Of a stretch of DNA of 15,788 nt, positions 1-7,707 are shown piece after piece. A program made the translations under genes and the position numbers. This DNA is from Bacteriovorax sp. UBA1852 (GTDB lineage: Bacteria > Bdellovibrionota > Bacteriovoracia > Bacteriovoracales > Bacteriovoracaceae): NCBI GenBank assembly GCA_002338505.1, contig DDIK01000014.1, positions 1 to 15,788 on the forward strand, in the 5' to 3' direction. A model generated the notes under the pieces. The model saw nothing but the letters and a program-made list of their open reading frames with translations. It did not search any database and had not been told where the DNA came from. Each line of letters opens with the position of its first letter. Position 1 is the stretch's first letter.

Positions 1-60
1 TAGATTATAATTGAAACAGAATATAGTATTCATATCACCATTTTACTGGATCAGTTTTAA

Positions 61-453
61 TTATTTTTCAGTTATCAGTGACAGATTCCCTAAGTTGTAT
101 TTCTTTAGTCCATCGAGAACGGTTACAAGTCTGGAGTAGACAACGTCTTTATCAACTCTTAGATCAATTGGTGTGTCTTTCTTTTTCACTGTTTCTAGAT
201 ATGAATTAAGCTCAGAAAAATCTTTCTTCTTTCCATTGATGGCCAATTCATTCTTAGAGAGCTCTATGATGATATTCTTATTTTTTCCTTCACCAACACC
301 TTCTGAATCTTCTGTCTTTGGAAGATTTAGAAGAAGCGCCATTTCTGATTTCTTAAAAACAGTTGAAGTCATAAAAAAGATAAGAAGTAGAAAAACAACA
401 TCGATTAACGGTGTTATATCTGCATTTAACTCTTGTCTTGTTCTTTTCTTCAT
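61..453 (-). CDS. exbD: ExbD/TolR-family biopolymer transport protein
   Basis: A 130-residue protein with the ExbD/TolR layout: a short basic cytoplasmic N-terminus (MKKRTRQELN), one membrane segment at about residues 14-34, and a periplasmic domain of about 90 residues. The membrane segment contains PLIDVVF, with Asp18 at the position of the proton-carrying aspartate of ExbD/TolR. In this family the protein joins an ExbB/TolQ pentamer and uses proton flow to energise TonB- or Tol-dependent work at the outer membrane. The start codon shares one base with the exbB stop (TAATG), so translation is probably coupled. The length is close to the usual 130-145 residues. ExbD and TolR cannot be told apart from this sequence, and no tonB, tolA, tolB or pal lies in the window. 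The symbol means family only. Confidence 0.87.
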   Translation of the reverse strand: MKKRTRQELNADITPLIDVVFLLLIFFMTSTVFKKSEMALLLNLPKTEDSEGVGEGKNKNIIIELSKNELAINGKKKDFSELNSYLETVKKKDTPIDLRVDKDVVYSRLVTVLDGLKKYNLGNLSLITEK

Positions 454-971
454 TAAACTACCTTCTCAATGACACTCTTTTCTAGTCTTGTTTCAAGCTT
501 ATCAAGCATTCCAAGCAGATAGTTGTGTCCAACAAAGTGAGGAATAGCGACAATCATACCACCAACAGTTGTGATTAATGCCATTGATATACCCTTTGCA
601 AAGTTAGATGGGTCACTTAAGCCTGTTTGAGACATAACATGAAACGCTGAAAGAACACCTATAACTGTTCCCAGAAGTCCTAGTAGAGGTGAGATTGTAG
701 CAATAATCTTTACTGTGTTTAATCCTTTTTCTACGCCTAAAATATGACTTGTGCATACTTGTTTGGCGAGTTCAATTAATGAAGATGTATCAAGACTATC
801 CTTTTGCTTGAGTAAATCCTTAGTAAGATCGTCGGATGTTGTAGCAGATGTTTTAATTTCAATATTGATGAAATAAAACTTCGCCAACATGATAGACCAG
901 CCAACGATGTTTACAACAAGAAGTAGATACATAATTGGTCCACCTTGCTGAATATACTCGTATAATTTCAT
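453..971 (-). CDS. exbB: ExbB/TolQ/MotA-family proton channel protein
   Basis: A 172-residue inner-membrane protein with three predicted membrane segments: about 13-35, 87-109 and 129-151. The second carries ATISPLLGLLGTVIG and the third ALITTVGGMIVAIP, the two conserved stretches lining the ExbB/TolQ channel. The linking segment DPSNFAKGIS also fits. It is shorter than E. coli ExbB (about 244 residues) but normal for small ExbB homologues. Two ATGs are adjacent, at 974 and 971. The Shine-Dalgarno AAGGAG (977-982) is 2 bases from the first and 5 from the second, so I start at 971. It is followed directly by exbD. Its upstream region is shared with the divergent flagellin gene. MotA is less likely because the partner is ExbD-like, not MotB-like. 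Confidence 0.87.
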   Translation of the reverse strand: MKLYEYIQQGGPIMYLLLVVNIVGWSIMLAKFYFINIEIKTSATTSDDLTKDLLKQKDSLDTSSLIELAKQVCTSHILGVEKGLNTVKIIATISPLLGLLGTVIGVLSAFHVMSQTGLSDPSNFAKGISMALITTVGGMIVAIPHFVGHNYLLGMLDKLETRLEKSVIEKVV

Positions 972-1096
972 CATAACTCCTTATATAAACATCACTTTAG
1001 ATATTAATTGATATAATAGTATTTCTAATTTTCTTAGAGTTGGAAAGTAATTTCTCTCAAAAGCATACTTGAGTTTTTTACTGTGATTCTTTTTTC

Positions 1097-1123
1097 TAAA
1101 TAAAGGGCAATATTTTCCGTTAA
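1097..1123 (+). promoter_or_regulatory. Sigma-28 (FliA)-type promoter of the flagellin gene
   Basis: TAAA at 1097-1100, exactly 15 bases, then TCCGTTAA at 1116-1123. The enterobacterial sigma-28 consensus is TAAA-N15-GCCGATAA, so the -35 core matches 4 of 4, the -10 matches 6 of 8, and the spacing is exact. Transcription would start near 1130 and give a leader of about 45 bases. It lies upstream of a flagellin gene, the classic target of this sigma factor. The match is visible; the use is inferred. Confidence 0.68.
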
Positions 1124-1134
1124 GAACTAATAGA

Positions 1135-1152
1135 GGGATCAAGGTAGATCCC
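1135..1152 (+). repeat. Inverted repeat in the flagellin mRNA leader
   Basis: GGGATC-AAGGTA-GATCCC is a perfect 6-bp stem with a 6-base loop, lying just after the predicted transcription start and 12 bases before the Shine-Dalgarno. As RNA it could form a hairpin at the 5' end of the flagellin message, affecting stability or translation. As DNA it could be a repressor site. The role is inferred. Confidence 0.4.
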
Positions 1153-1174
1153 GGATAAGCATTCAAGGATGAAA

Positions 1175-2008
1175 ATGTTTAGAGTTGCGACGAACTATCA
1201 ATCGATGGTCGCAAGACGTAGGTTAAATAATCTCGTTGAGGACCAGTCTAAGGAAAGAACTAAGCTTTCCTCGGGGACTCGTATATATCAAGCAGCTTAT
1301 GATCCTTCTGGTCTTGCTATAGCAACTGGTATGAAGGCCAAGTCTCGCTCTAGCATGCAAGCACAACGAAATATAAATGATGGCGTCTCACTTTTACAAG
1401 TTGCAGAGGGAACTTTAAGTGTTATGCATGATATTGGTGGAAGACTTAGAGAACTGGCCATGCAAGCTGCCAACGACACTGTCGGCGAGTCAGAGAGATA
1501 TATTGCAAACAAAGAGTTTAAGCAATTGACCGAAGAGGTGAAGCGTCTAACTGCATCAACTAAGTTCAATGGAAATCATCTCATTAACGGTGAGGGTTCA
1601 ACTTATGATTTACAGATTGGGATAAATAACGATCCAGGTGCAGATAGGCTAAGATACAATCTCGCTAAGGTTTTAAACTCTAGTAATAATTTTGGACTTG
1701 ATAACGTTAATGTTCTAACAAAAGAGAGTGCTCGAAATAATTTTAGAACTATAGATAAGATGATCACTGAAGTTTCAAATTCAAGAGCTGAGATTGGTGG
1801 AGCGATGAAGAGAATGGAGAGCTCCCTAAATAATTTACAAATTGGCAGAGAGAATCTTGAAGCATCAAAGTCAAAGATTGAAGATACTGATGTTGGTGAA
1901 GCAACAGCGAACACAGCAAAAATTTCAATTATGCAAAGTGCAACGACATCGATTCTTGCTCAAGCAAATAGTGCTCCAGAGGCAGTAGGAAGACTTGTAA
2001 ATTCTTAA
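1175..2008 (+). CDS. Flagellin, short divergent form
   Basis: A 277-residue flagellin, the subunit of the extracellular flagellar filament. The N-terminal D0/D1 part shows RVATNYQSM, LSSGTRI, GLAIATGM, NDGVSLLQVAEGTL, RELAMQAAND and TKFNGNHLI. The C-terminal part shows IEDTDVGEATA and ILAQANSAPEAVGRLVNS. The two ends are joined with almost no D2/D3 surface domain, so this is a minimal flagellin. Departures from the usual pattern: AADDAAGLAI becomes AAYDPSGLAI, and the C-terminal leucine-rich end becomes APEAVGRLV. An in-frame ATG lies at 1169, but AAGGA (1165-1169) overlaps it and sits 5 bases before the ATG at 1175, so I use 1175. A sigma-28-type promoter precedes it. The stop overlaps the stop of convergent phoR. 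No flagellar chaperone or hook gene is nearby. Confidence 0.93.
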   Translation: MFRVATNYQSMVARRRLNNLVEDQSKERTKLSSGTRIYQAAYDPSGLAIATGMKAKSRSSMQAQRNINDGVSLLQVAEGTLSVMHDIGGRLRELAMQAANDTVGESERYIANKEFKQLTEEVKRLTASTKFNGNHLINGEGSTYDLQIGINNDPGADRLRYNLAKVLNSSNNFGLDNVNVLTKESARNNFRTIDKMITEVSNSRAEIGGAMKRMESSLNNLQIGRENLEASKSKIEDTDVGEATANTAKISIMQSATTSILAQANSAPEAVGRLVNS

Positions 2009-3786
2009 TGAGGTAAGACTATTGTAAATTGAGTCCCTTCATTAGCCTTACTTTCAGTACTAATTTGCCCCGCTAGTTTATTTACAGAACTTTTAACGAT
2101 AGAGAGACCTAGTCCAGATCCACTATAGATTGAGTCATCAGTATTTCTCTCTCTTGCTTGATCTACGCGATAGAATCTTTCAAAGACGCGTGGAAGATGA
2201 TGTTCAGCTATTCCTTCTCCATCATCACGAACCGTTAATTTAGTAAAGGAGTCAGATTGGTTCCAACTTATGTAGATATTTCCTGGTTTGCCCATATATT
2301 TAAAACTATTGCTAACGAGATTTTGTAAAATATTTTCAATGAGTGCTGGATCCGTTAAAAACTCTTCGAATGAATATTCAGTGTGAACTTTAACATCCAC
2401 TTCTGGGTACATGCTTAAACAATTTGAAATAATTTGCTCTGTGATATCTCTTATTGGCACAAGCTCTTTATGAATGTCACTTTGACTATCAATGATTGAT
2501 AGGGAAAGAAGATCATTGAATAAATTAGTGAGGCGTTCACAACTATTTTCAATAACCTTAAATATCTGTGTTTTGCCTTCTTTTTCTTCCTCTGTCATTA
2601 TGGATTCAAGTGTTTGTACGTAACCTTTTATCGAGGTTAATGGCGTTCTAATTTCGTGAGAGACATTTCCAACAAAGTCGACTCTCATTTTTTCGGCAAG
2701 CTTGATTTTCGTAATATCACTAAAGATACAGACATACTTATTAGTCTCTTGAGTAGAGTTTTCTAGTTTATTGGCCTTGACCAGAAATGAGCGAGCTTGT
2801 CCTGCCTTATCAATTCTGATTTCCAAAGGCTCTGAGTTCGTTTTTAAATCTATAACTTTATCAAGATATTTCTTGAGATCATAATGTCTAGCTATGTCGA
2901 GGAAATAGGCTCCAATGTAACCATCGTCTAAAGAGTTTGTTGTTGCAATTTGAGTAAGAAAAGAGCTATTGGCAAAGAGAACAGTTCCTTCTTCATCTAT
3001 TGAGAAAATGGGGTCAGGAATAGCATCTAATAATTCTTGGAATCTTTTTATTTCTAAGTTAAGAGATATTGATAAGCTCTGCGCTGAGTTTTGAGTACGA
3101 GTGAAGGAACTTTCTATTACTTCCCATTCTGTTAAATTGTCTTCATCGAGTTTTTCAACAATTTTCTCTTCACTCTCATGATCAGTAAAGTTTGTAATTT
3201 TACTCATGATTGATTTTACTGGATTGGAAAGTCTAAAACTTACTAAAATAGATATAAGTGTAAATAAGATGATAATAGATATGAGGGCGATAGTATGTTT
3301 ATTTGTCATATCTTTCACTATACGATCGAGAGATTTTGATGAAGATACATAGTATACAGAATAATTACCAAGCGAATGCGGTAGGGGAAAATAGTAATAA
3401 AAACTATTATTATTAGTGATTCTACTTTTAGCAAAGATATGCTGATTAATTTTAATCTTTTGAAAGGAAGATAATATATCCTTTGCTTGATAATCAGAAT
3501 ACTGAGAGCTCTTGCACTCTATCTTCTCAGTTCCGTCGATAATTAGTAAGAATAGACTATCTCGAGATAGATCGTTACAGATTTGATCAGGATGAGGAAA
3601 ATTAGAAATACTTTTTGATATATAGTTTTTGATGTACTTCTTAAAGCCTTGGGCCTCGATATCTTCTAATGCATTTTTTGAAATATTGAGACTTACAAAA
3701 AAGATAAGAACTAATGCTGTGACTTGTAAGAAGAAGAATCTTTTGAAAATTTTTAAAAATATGATCGAAGAGATATTTTTAATCAT
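2005..3786 (-). CDS. phoR: Phosphate-regulon sensor histidine kinase PhoR
   Basis: A 593-residue membrane sensor kinase. Order of parts: membrane segment about 16-34; an extracytoplasmic region of about 130 residues; membrane segment about 165-184; HAMP-like linker to about 245; PAS domain about 248-360 (DAIPDPIFSIDEEG); HisKA dimerisation domain with FVGNVSHEIRTPL, phospho-acceptor His377; ATPase domain with N box (NLVSNSFKY, about 489-497), G1 DDGEGI (521-526), F box FERFYR (535-540) and G2 GSGLGL (556-561). All catalytic motifs are present. It should autophosphorylate and pass phosphate to PhoB. Its large external domain resembles the PhoR form of Gram-positives and other groups more than E. 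coli PhoR, which has little external sequence; what it senses is unknown. It overlaps phoB by 8 bases and ends the operon, its TAA lying within the flagellin stop. The assignment rests on motifs plus operon position. Confidence 0.9.
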   Translation of the reverse strand: MIKNISSIIFLKIFKRFFFLQVTALVLIFFVSLNISKNALEDIEAQGFKKYIKNYISKSISNFPHPDQICNDLSRDSLFLLIIDGTEKIECKSSQYSDYQAKDILSSFQKIKINQHIFAKSRITNNNSFYYYFPLPHSLGNYSVYYVSSSKSLDRIVKDMTNKHTIALISIIILFTLISILVSFRLSNPVKSIMSKITNFTDHESEEKIVEKLDEDNLTEWEVIESSFTRTQNSAQSLSISLNLEIKRFQELLDAIPDPIFSIDEEGTVLFANSSFLTQIATTNSLDDGYIGAYFLDIARHYDLKKYLDKVIDLKTNSEPLEIRIDKAGQARSFLVKANKLENSTQETNKYVCIFSDITKIKLAEKMRVDFVGNVSHEIRTPLTSIKGYVQTLESIMTEEEKEGKTQIFKVIENSCERLTNLFNDLLSLSIIDSQSDIHKELVPIRDITEQIISNCLSMYPEVDVKVHTEYSFEEFLTDPALIENILQNLVSNSFKYMGKPGNIYISWNQSDSFTKLTVRDDGEGIAEHHLPRVFERFYRVDQARERNTDDSIYSGSGLGLSIVKSSVNKLAGQISTESKANEGTQFTIVLPH

Positions 3787-4477
3787 TTAATACTCTGTAT
3801 CCTATTCCTCTAATGGTTTCTATAATAGTTGGTAGGCTTTGCAGTTTTTTTCTGAGTCCAAATACATGCGTGTCTATCGTTCTATCTGTTACATGCACAG
3901 TACCACCCTGAATTGATTCGACAAGTTGCTTCCTCGTTAACACCTTTCCAGGTTTCTCAATAAGTGTACAAAGAAGTTTAAATTCAGAAACTGTTAAGTT
4001 GATTTCTTCTTCATTTGCCCACACCTTACATTGTTCAAGATCTACTCTTAAGCCCTTGTGGTTAAAGAGTTTACTGTTACTTTGCTCAGGCTGGCTTTCC
4101 TCATTAACCCTTCTTAGAAGACTTCTGACTCTAGCTTTTAAAATATTTATATCAAAGGGCTTTGTTATATAGTCATCTGCTCCAGCGTCGAGACCTGATA
4201 TGATATCTGCAGGACTTGTGAGTGCTGTGACCATTAGAATAGGCTTGTCCTGAGTGCTTTTATACATCCTCAGAAACTTGCATATCTCTACTCCATCTAC
4301 TGCGGGTAACATTCTGTCTAGAATAAAGAGTGAATACTTTTGACTCTTTTGAGACTGTATAAGATCAATCGCTTCATTCCCATGTTGAATAATATCGGCA
4401 CTTATTCCTTCTGCCTCTAAATTCACTTTAATAAGGTTTGCAATACTTAGCTCATCTTCAATGATAAGTGCATTCAT
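3779..4477 (-). CDS. phoB: Phosphate-regulon response regulator PhoB
   Basis: A 232-residue OmpR/PhoB-family response regulator. Receiver domain, residues about 1-120: acidic pair Asp8/Glu9, phospho-acceptor Asp54 in FILDRMLP, Thr84 and Lys106 in ITKPF. Winged-helix DNA-binding domain, about 137-232: LTVSEFKLL, VLTRKQL, DRTIDTHVFGLRKKL and the terminal GIGYRV wing. When phosphorylated by PhoR it should bind Pho boxes such as the repeat upstream of pstS and so control its own operon. A first ATG lies at 4483, but AAGGA (4486-4490) is only 2 bases from it and 8 from the ATG at 4477, so I use 4477. It follows phoU closely and overlaps phoR by 8 bases. Confidence 0.92.
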   Translation of the reverse strand: MNALIIEDELSIANLIKVNLEAEGISADIIQHGNEAIDLIQSQKSQKYSLFILDRMLPAVDGVEICKFLRMYKSTQDKPILMVTALTSPADIISGLDAGADDYITKPFDINILKARVRSLLRRVNEESQPEQSNSKLFNHKGLRVDLEQCKVWANEEEINLTVSEFKLLCTLIEKPGKVLTRKQLVESIQGGTVHVTDRTIDTHVFGLRKKLQSLPTIIETIRGIGYRVLND

Positions 4478-4492
4478 AGTCATGTTCCTTTC

Positions 4493-5110
4493 TTATTCGT
4501 GGCTACTATGTCTTATGTCTGCGCCAGACTCTAAGAATATAATATCTTCACATACATTAGTTGCATGATCTCCAATTCTTTCAAGATTCTTTGCGACACG
4601 TATGACACAAAAACCTTCATCAAATGAAATACTATCATCTCTTATTTGGCCCATATAATCTTTTATTATATCTCTATGAAGAGTGTTCACTTCTTCATCA
4701 CTCTTGATGACATCCATTGCTAGAGTGAGATCTCGAGTAGTAAAGGCATTAAAGCTCTTTCGCACCATTTGCATAACTTCCTCGAGGAGGTTGTCTAGCT
4801 GTGTATGATTGAGCTTTAATTTTTTAAAATATCTTTTTATATTAACTGCCTGATCACCCATACGCTCAAGCTCTGAATTCATTTTCATTATTGCCAGGGC
4901 ATTTCTTAAGTTTCTCGCAGCTGGAGATTGTAGAGCAATATATTTAAAGACACTATCATCAATTGTTTTATGATAATTATTTATTTCATCTTCAATTAGA
5001 AAAATATCTTTAAGCTTTTTCTCTTTTACCATAGAGTCTATAATGACTTTTTCAACAAGCGTTGCCATTTCTAAAATATTCTTTCTTAAAACTTCTACAT
5101 CATTAGACAC
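4493..5110 (-). CDS. phoU: Phosphate signalling protein PhoU
   Basis: A 205-residue cytoplasmic, all-helical protein of the PhoU family, made of two similar three-helix bundles. Each half has the acidic metal-binding signature: ERMGDQAVN at 82-90 and ERIGDHATN at 177-185. It links the Pst transporter to PhoR and keeps PhoR from activating PhoB when phosphate is plentiful. It is shorter than the E. coli protein (241 residues), mainly at the N-terminus, but within the family range. The start is GTG at 5110-5108, preceded by a strong AGAGGAG. It lies 18 bases after pstB and 9-15 bases before phoB, depending on the phoB start. Confidence 0.92.
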   Translation of the reverse strand: MSNDVEVLRKNILEMATLVEKVIIDSMVKEKKLKDIFLIEDEINNYHKTIDDSVFKYIALQSPAARNLRNALAIMKMNSELERMGDQAVNIKRYFKKLKLNHTQLDNLLEEVMQMVRKSFNAFTTRDLTLAMDVIKSDEEVNTLHRDIIKDYMGQIRDDSISFDEGFCVIRVAKNLERIGDHATNVCEDIIFLESGADIRHSSHE

Positions 5111-5128
5111 GTGTAGCTCCTCTTAGGA

Positions 5129-5893
5129 CTATCCAAAGTTACCTGAAATATAGTCTTCTGTTTTCTTTTCTTTTGGGTTTGTAAATATATCTGAGGTTAG
5201 ACCGTGCTCTATAAGATCTCCTAAAACAAAGAAGCTTGTATAGTCTGCGATCCTTCTTGCCTGTTGCATATTGTGCGTGACAACGATAACTGTATATTCT
5301 TTCTTGATCTCATTCATGAGATCTTCGATCTTTACTGTCGCAATAGGGTCTAGTGCCGATGTCGGTTCATCCATCAGGATTATTGGTGGATCAATAGCAA
5401 GAGTTCTTGCAATACATAGTCTCTGCTGTTGCCCACCAGACAAAGAGGTTCCGTCTTGGTGAAGCTTATCTTTAACTTCGTCCCAAAGAGCAGCTTTTTT
5501 CAAGCAGTTCTCTGTGATTTCTTCAAGCTTGGTTCTATCTTTTTCTCCCCAAAGCTTTGGTCCAATAGTTACATTGTCAAAAATACTCATTGATGGGAAT
5601 GGATTAGGTTTTTGAAATACCATCCCTATATGTTTTCTTACCTCTACAGGATCAGCATTTTCAGCATAAATATTTTTGCCTCCAAGTATGACTTCTCCCT
5701 TAACAGAGGCATCTTCAACTTCTTCATGTATTCTATTTAAACAACGTATATAAGTGGACTTCCCACAGCCAGAAGGCCCAATGATCGCATTGACTGTATT
5801 TTTATGGTAAGTGAGATTAATATCTTTAACCGCGCGAAAGTCTCCAAAGTAGGCATTTAAATTTTTCACTTCTAATGCGATGGTATTGGTCAT
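5129..5893 (-). CDS. pstB: Phosphate ABC transporter ATPase PstB
   Basis: A 254-residue ABC ATPase that powers phosphate import through PstC/PstA. Motifs: Walker A GPSGCGKST (39-47), Q-loop Gln94 in MVFQKPNPFPSMSI (a PstB hallmark), signature LSGGQQQRL (151-159), Walker B IILMDEP (171-177) and switch His207 in VTHN. The length matches the usual 250-260 residues. AAGGA stands 7 bases before the ATG. It begins 2 bases after the pstA stop and is followed by phoU, the standard pst order. No key residue is missing. Confidence 0.97.
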   Translation of the reverse strand: MTNTIALEVKNLNAYFGDFRAVKDINLTYHKNTVNAIIGPSGCGKSTYIRCLNRIHEEVEDASVKGEVILGGKNIYAENADPVEVRKHIGMVFQKPNPFPSMSIFDNVTIGPKLWGEKDRTKLEEITENCLKKAALWDEVKDKLHQDGTSLSGGQQQRLCIARTLAIDPPIILMDEPTSALDPIATVKIEDLMNEIKKEYTVIVVTHNMQQARRIADYTSFFVLGDLIEHGLTSDIFTNPKEKKTEDYISGNFG

Positions 5894-5895
5894 AT

Positions 5896-6774
5896 TTAAT
5901 CCTTAGTCTGTCTCGTGAATAGCTTTTTGATTGATCGGTAGATATCCTTTCTCACAAAGTAGAAACGAGCAAAGAGGTTGAGTCCTAGAACAATTATAAT
6001 CAGTGTAAATGCACCGGCCCAAGCTTGCTTTTGCCAATCGTCATAGGGACTAATTGCATAATTATATATCTGCACAGGGAGAGAGGCCATCGGTTCATCA
6101 GGTGAGTAGCTGAGATACATACTTCCAAATGCTGTAAATAAAAGAGGTGCTGTTTCTCCTGCTGCTCTTGAAATTGCTAGAATAATGCCTGTCATTAATG
6201 AAGATCTTGATCCTTTAACGACGATAAATACAATGACCTTCCAACGTGGAAGACCAAGTGCAAGACCAGCTTCTTTGACGTGCTTAGGGATTAACTTCAA
6301 GATTTCTTCAGTTGTTCTTGTGACGATTGGTAAAATAATAATACTTAGAGCGAATGCTCCAGCGATAGCTGAAAAGCTCTTCATACTGACGACAAATATA
6401 AGATATGCAAAAATACCAACTACAATTGAAGGTACCCCTGTCAAAAGATCAATTGTAAACCTCAAGAGGCTAGCAATCTTTCCCTTACCAAATTCACTAA
6501 GATATACACCACAGACAAGGCCTAAAGGAACAGCGATTAAGCTTCCTAGACCTACCATGTAGAATGAGCCTAAGATAGCATGCTTCATTCCGCCTCCTAT
6601 CTCGCCGACAGGTTTAGGATTATTGAAGAAGAAATCAAGACTTAAAGAAGAGCCGCCTTTTTGTAAAAGAAAGAAGAAAACCATAAATAATGGAATGATA
6701 ACAACAATCGATGAAAGTATCAGACATGTGTAAAAGAAATAATTCTTTAAGGCCCTTTTTCTGCTGATTTTCAT
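5896..6774 (-). CDS. pstA: Phosphate ABC transporter permease PstA
   Basis: A 292-residue inner-membrane permease with about six predicted membrane segments. The ATPase-contact loop reads EEILKLIPKHVKEAGLALG (about 156-174), an EAA loop, followed by ISRAAGETAPLLFTA, where Arg203 and Glu207 fit the charged pair conserved in PstA. Downstream, NLPVQIY-like sequence is present as SLPVQIYNYA. With PstC it forms the phosphate channel. Its start overlaps the pstC stop by 4 bases (ATGA), so translation is probably coupled. pstB follows after a 2-base gap. Confidence 0.95.
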   Translation of the reverse strand: MKISRKRALKNYFFYTCLILSSIVVIIPLFMVFFFLLQKGGSSLSLDFFFNNPKPVGEIGGGMKHAILGSFYMVGLGSLIAVPLGLVCGVYLSEFGKGKIASLLRFTIDLLTGVPSIVVGIFAYLIFVVSMKSFSAIAGAFALSIIILPIVTRTTEEILKLIPKHVKEAGLALGLPRWKVIVFIVVKGSRSSLMTGIILAISRAAGETAPLLFTAFGSMYLSYSPDEPMASLPVQIYNYAISPYDDWQKQAWAGAFTLIIIVLGLNLFARFYFVRKDIYRSIKKLFTRQTKD

Positions 6775-7691
6775 CTTTTAGACTTCCTTGAATTATTCCA
6801 GACAATAGTTCTTGCCATTAAATTAACAAAGAAAGTTACAACAAAAAGAAGAAGGCCAACATAGCAAAGCGCTGATAAGTGTAGCTCACTATCGGCCTCC
6901 GCATATTCGTTCGCCATGACTGAGGCCATGGTCGCACCTGCTGAAAAGAGAGAACTTGAAATGACGGGATTATTACCAATGACCATTGCTACTGCCATAG
7001 TCTCTCCCAAGGCTCTACCTAGTCCTAAAACAAGAGCTCCCATAATTCCAGAGAAGCTTGGTTTGAGAATTGCGATTTTAACCATTTCATATTTAGTTGC
7101 ACCTAGACCTAAAGCGGCTTCTTTTCTCAGGTTTGGAATAGACTTGAAAACCTCTCGACACACACTTGTAATAGTTGGAATAATCATAATTGCTAGAATA
7201 ATAGCTGCCGTTAAGATACCAATACCAAAACTTGAGCCCTGAAAGAAAGGTAGAAAGCCTAAATATTTCTTTAGAAATGGAGCAAGAAAGTTTTTAACAA
7301 ATGGGGCAAGATAATATAGTCCCCAAAGGCCAAATACGATACTTGGTATCGCTGCAATTAACTCGACAAATAAACCAAGAACACTTGCAATTTTCTTCGG
7401 TAGAAACTCATTAGTATAGATTGCTACGAAGACACTCACTGGTCCGGCAATTAATAGAGCAAGTATTGAAGTCACAACAGTACCAAAAATAAATGCGAGG
7501 GCCCCAAATTCATCATCAACAGGATTCCAAAAGTCATCCGTAACAAAACTTAAGCCAAACTCATCAAAGGCCAGTTTTGAAGCCATGAAGAGTTGAAAGA
7601 TAATCGCGATCAATAAACATACGACAACAAGAGAGAAAAATCTTAATGCCGTATAAACGTATTGATCTTGTTTTGAGTAGGGTATCTTCAT
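6771..7691 (-). CDS. pstC: Phosphate ABC transporter permease PstC
   Basis: A 306-residue inner-membrane permease with six predicted membrane segments, the first at about 15-36. The EAA loop is REVFKSIPNLRKEAALGLG (about 179-197). It is followed by LGRALGETMAVAMVIGN, with Arg226 and Glu230 matching the charged residues important in PstC. The pair with PstA is unambiguous from gene order. The 16 bases between the pstS stop and this ATG hold no purine-rich Shine-Dalgarno, so translation may depend on ribosomes arriving from pstS. There is also no hairpin in that gap. Confidence 0.95.
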   Translation of the reverse strand: MKIPYSKQDQYVYTALRFFSLVVVCLLIAIIFQLFMASKLAFDEFGLSFVTDDFWNPVDDEFGALAFIFGTVVTSILALLIAGPVSVFVAIYTNEFLPKKIASVLGLFVELIAAIPSIVFGLWGLYYLAPFVKNFLAPFLKKYLGFLPFFQGSSFGIGILTAAIILAIMIIPTITSVCREVFKSIPNLRKEAALGLGATKYEMVKIAILKPSFSGIMGALVLGLGRALGETMAVAMVIGNNPVISSSLFSAGATMASVMANEYAEADSELHLSALCYVGLLLFVVTFFVNLMARTIVWNNSRKSKR

Positions 7692-7707
7692 TAAACTAAC
7701 AACGATC

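Noticed and set aside
1..33. Minus-strand ATG at 33 opening MNTIFCFNYNL to the left edge, which could be the next gene after exbD, such as tonB
   Set aside because: Only 11 codons are visible, the ribosome site is weak and nothing identifies it. Bases 1-60 show no other feature.
173..472. Plus-strand 99-residue frame opposite exbD
   Set aside because: Shadow frame of a well-supported ExbD gene, with low-complexity content.
1150..1159. CCGGATAA as a second sigma-28 -10 element before flagellin
   Set aside because: No TAAA-like -35 lies 15 bases upstream, and the start would fall on the ribosome site.
981..1166. 61-residue minus-strand frame in the gap between exbB and flagellin
   Set aside because: It covers the flagellin promoter region, its translation has no domain-like pattern, and it has no Shine-Dalgarno.
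6185..7242. Plus-strand frames of 108-125 residues opposite pstA and pstC
   Set aside because: Mirror frames of membrane-protein genes with no start signal; the minus-strand genes are certain.
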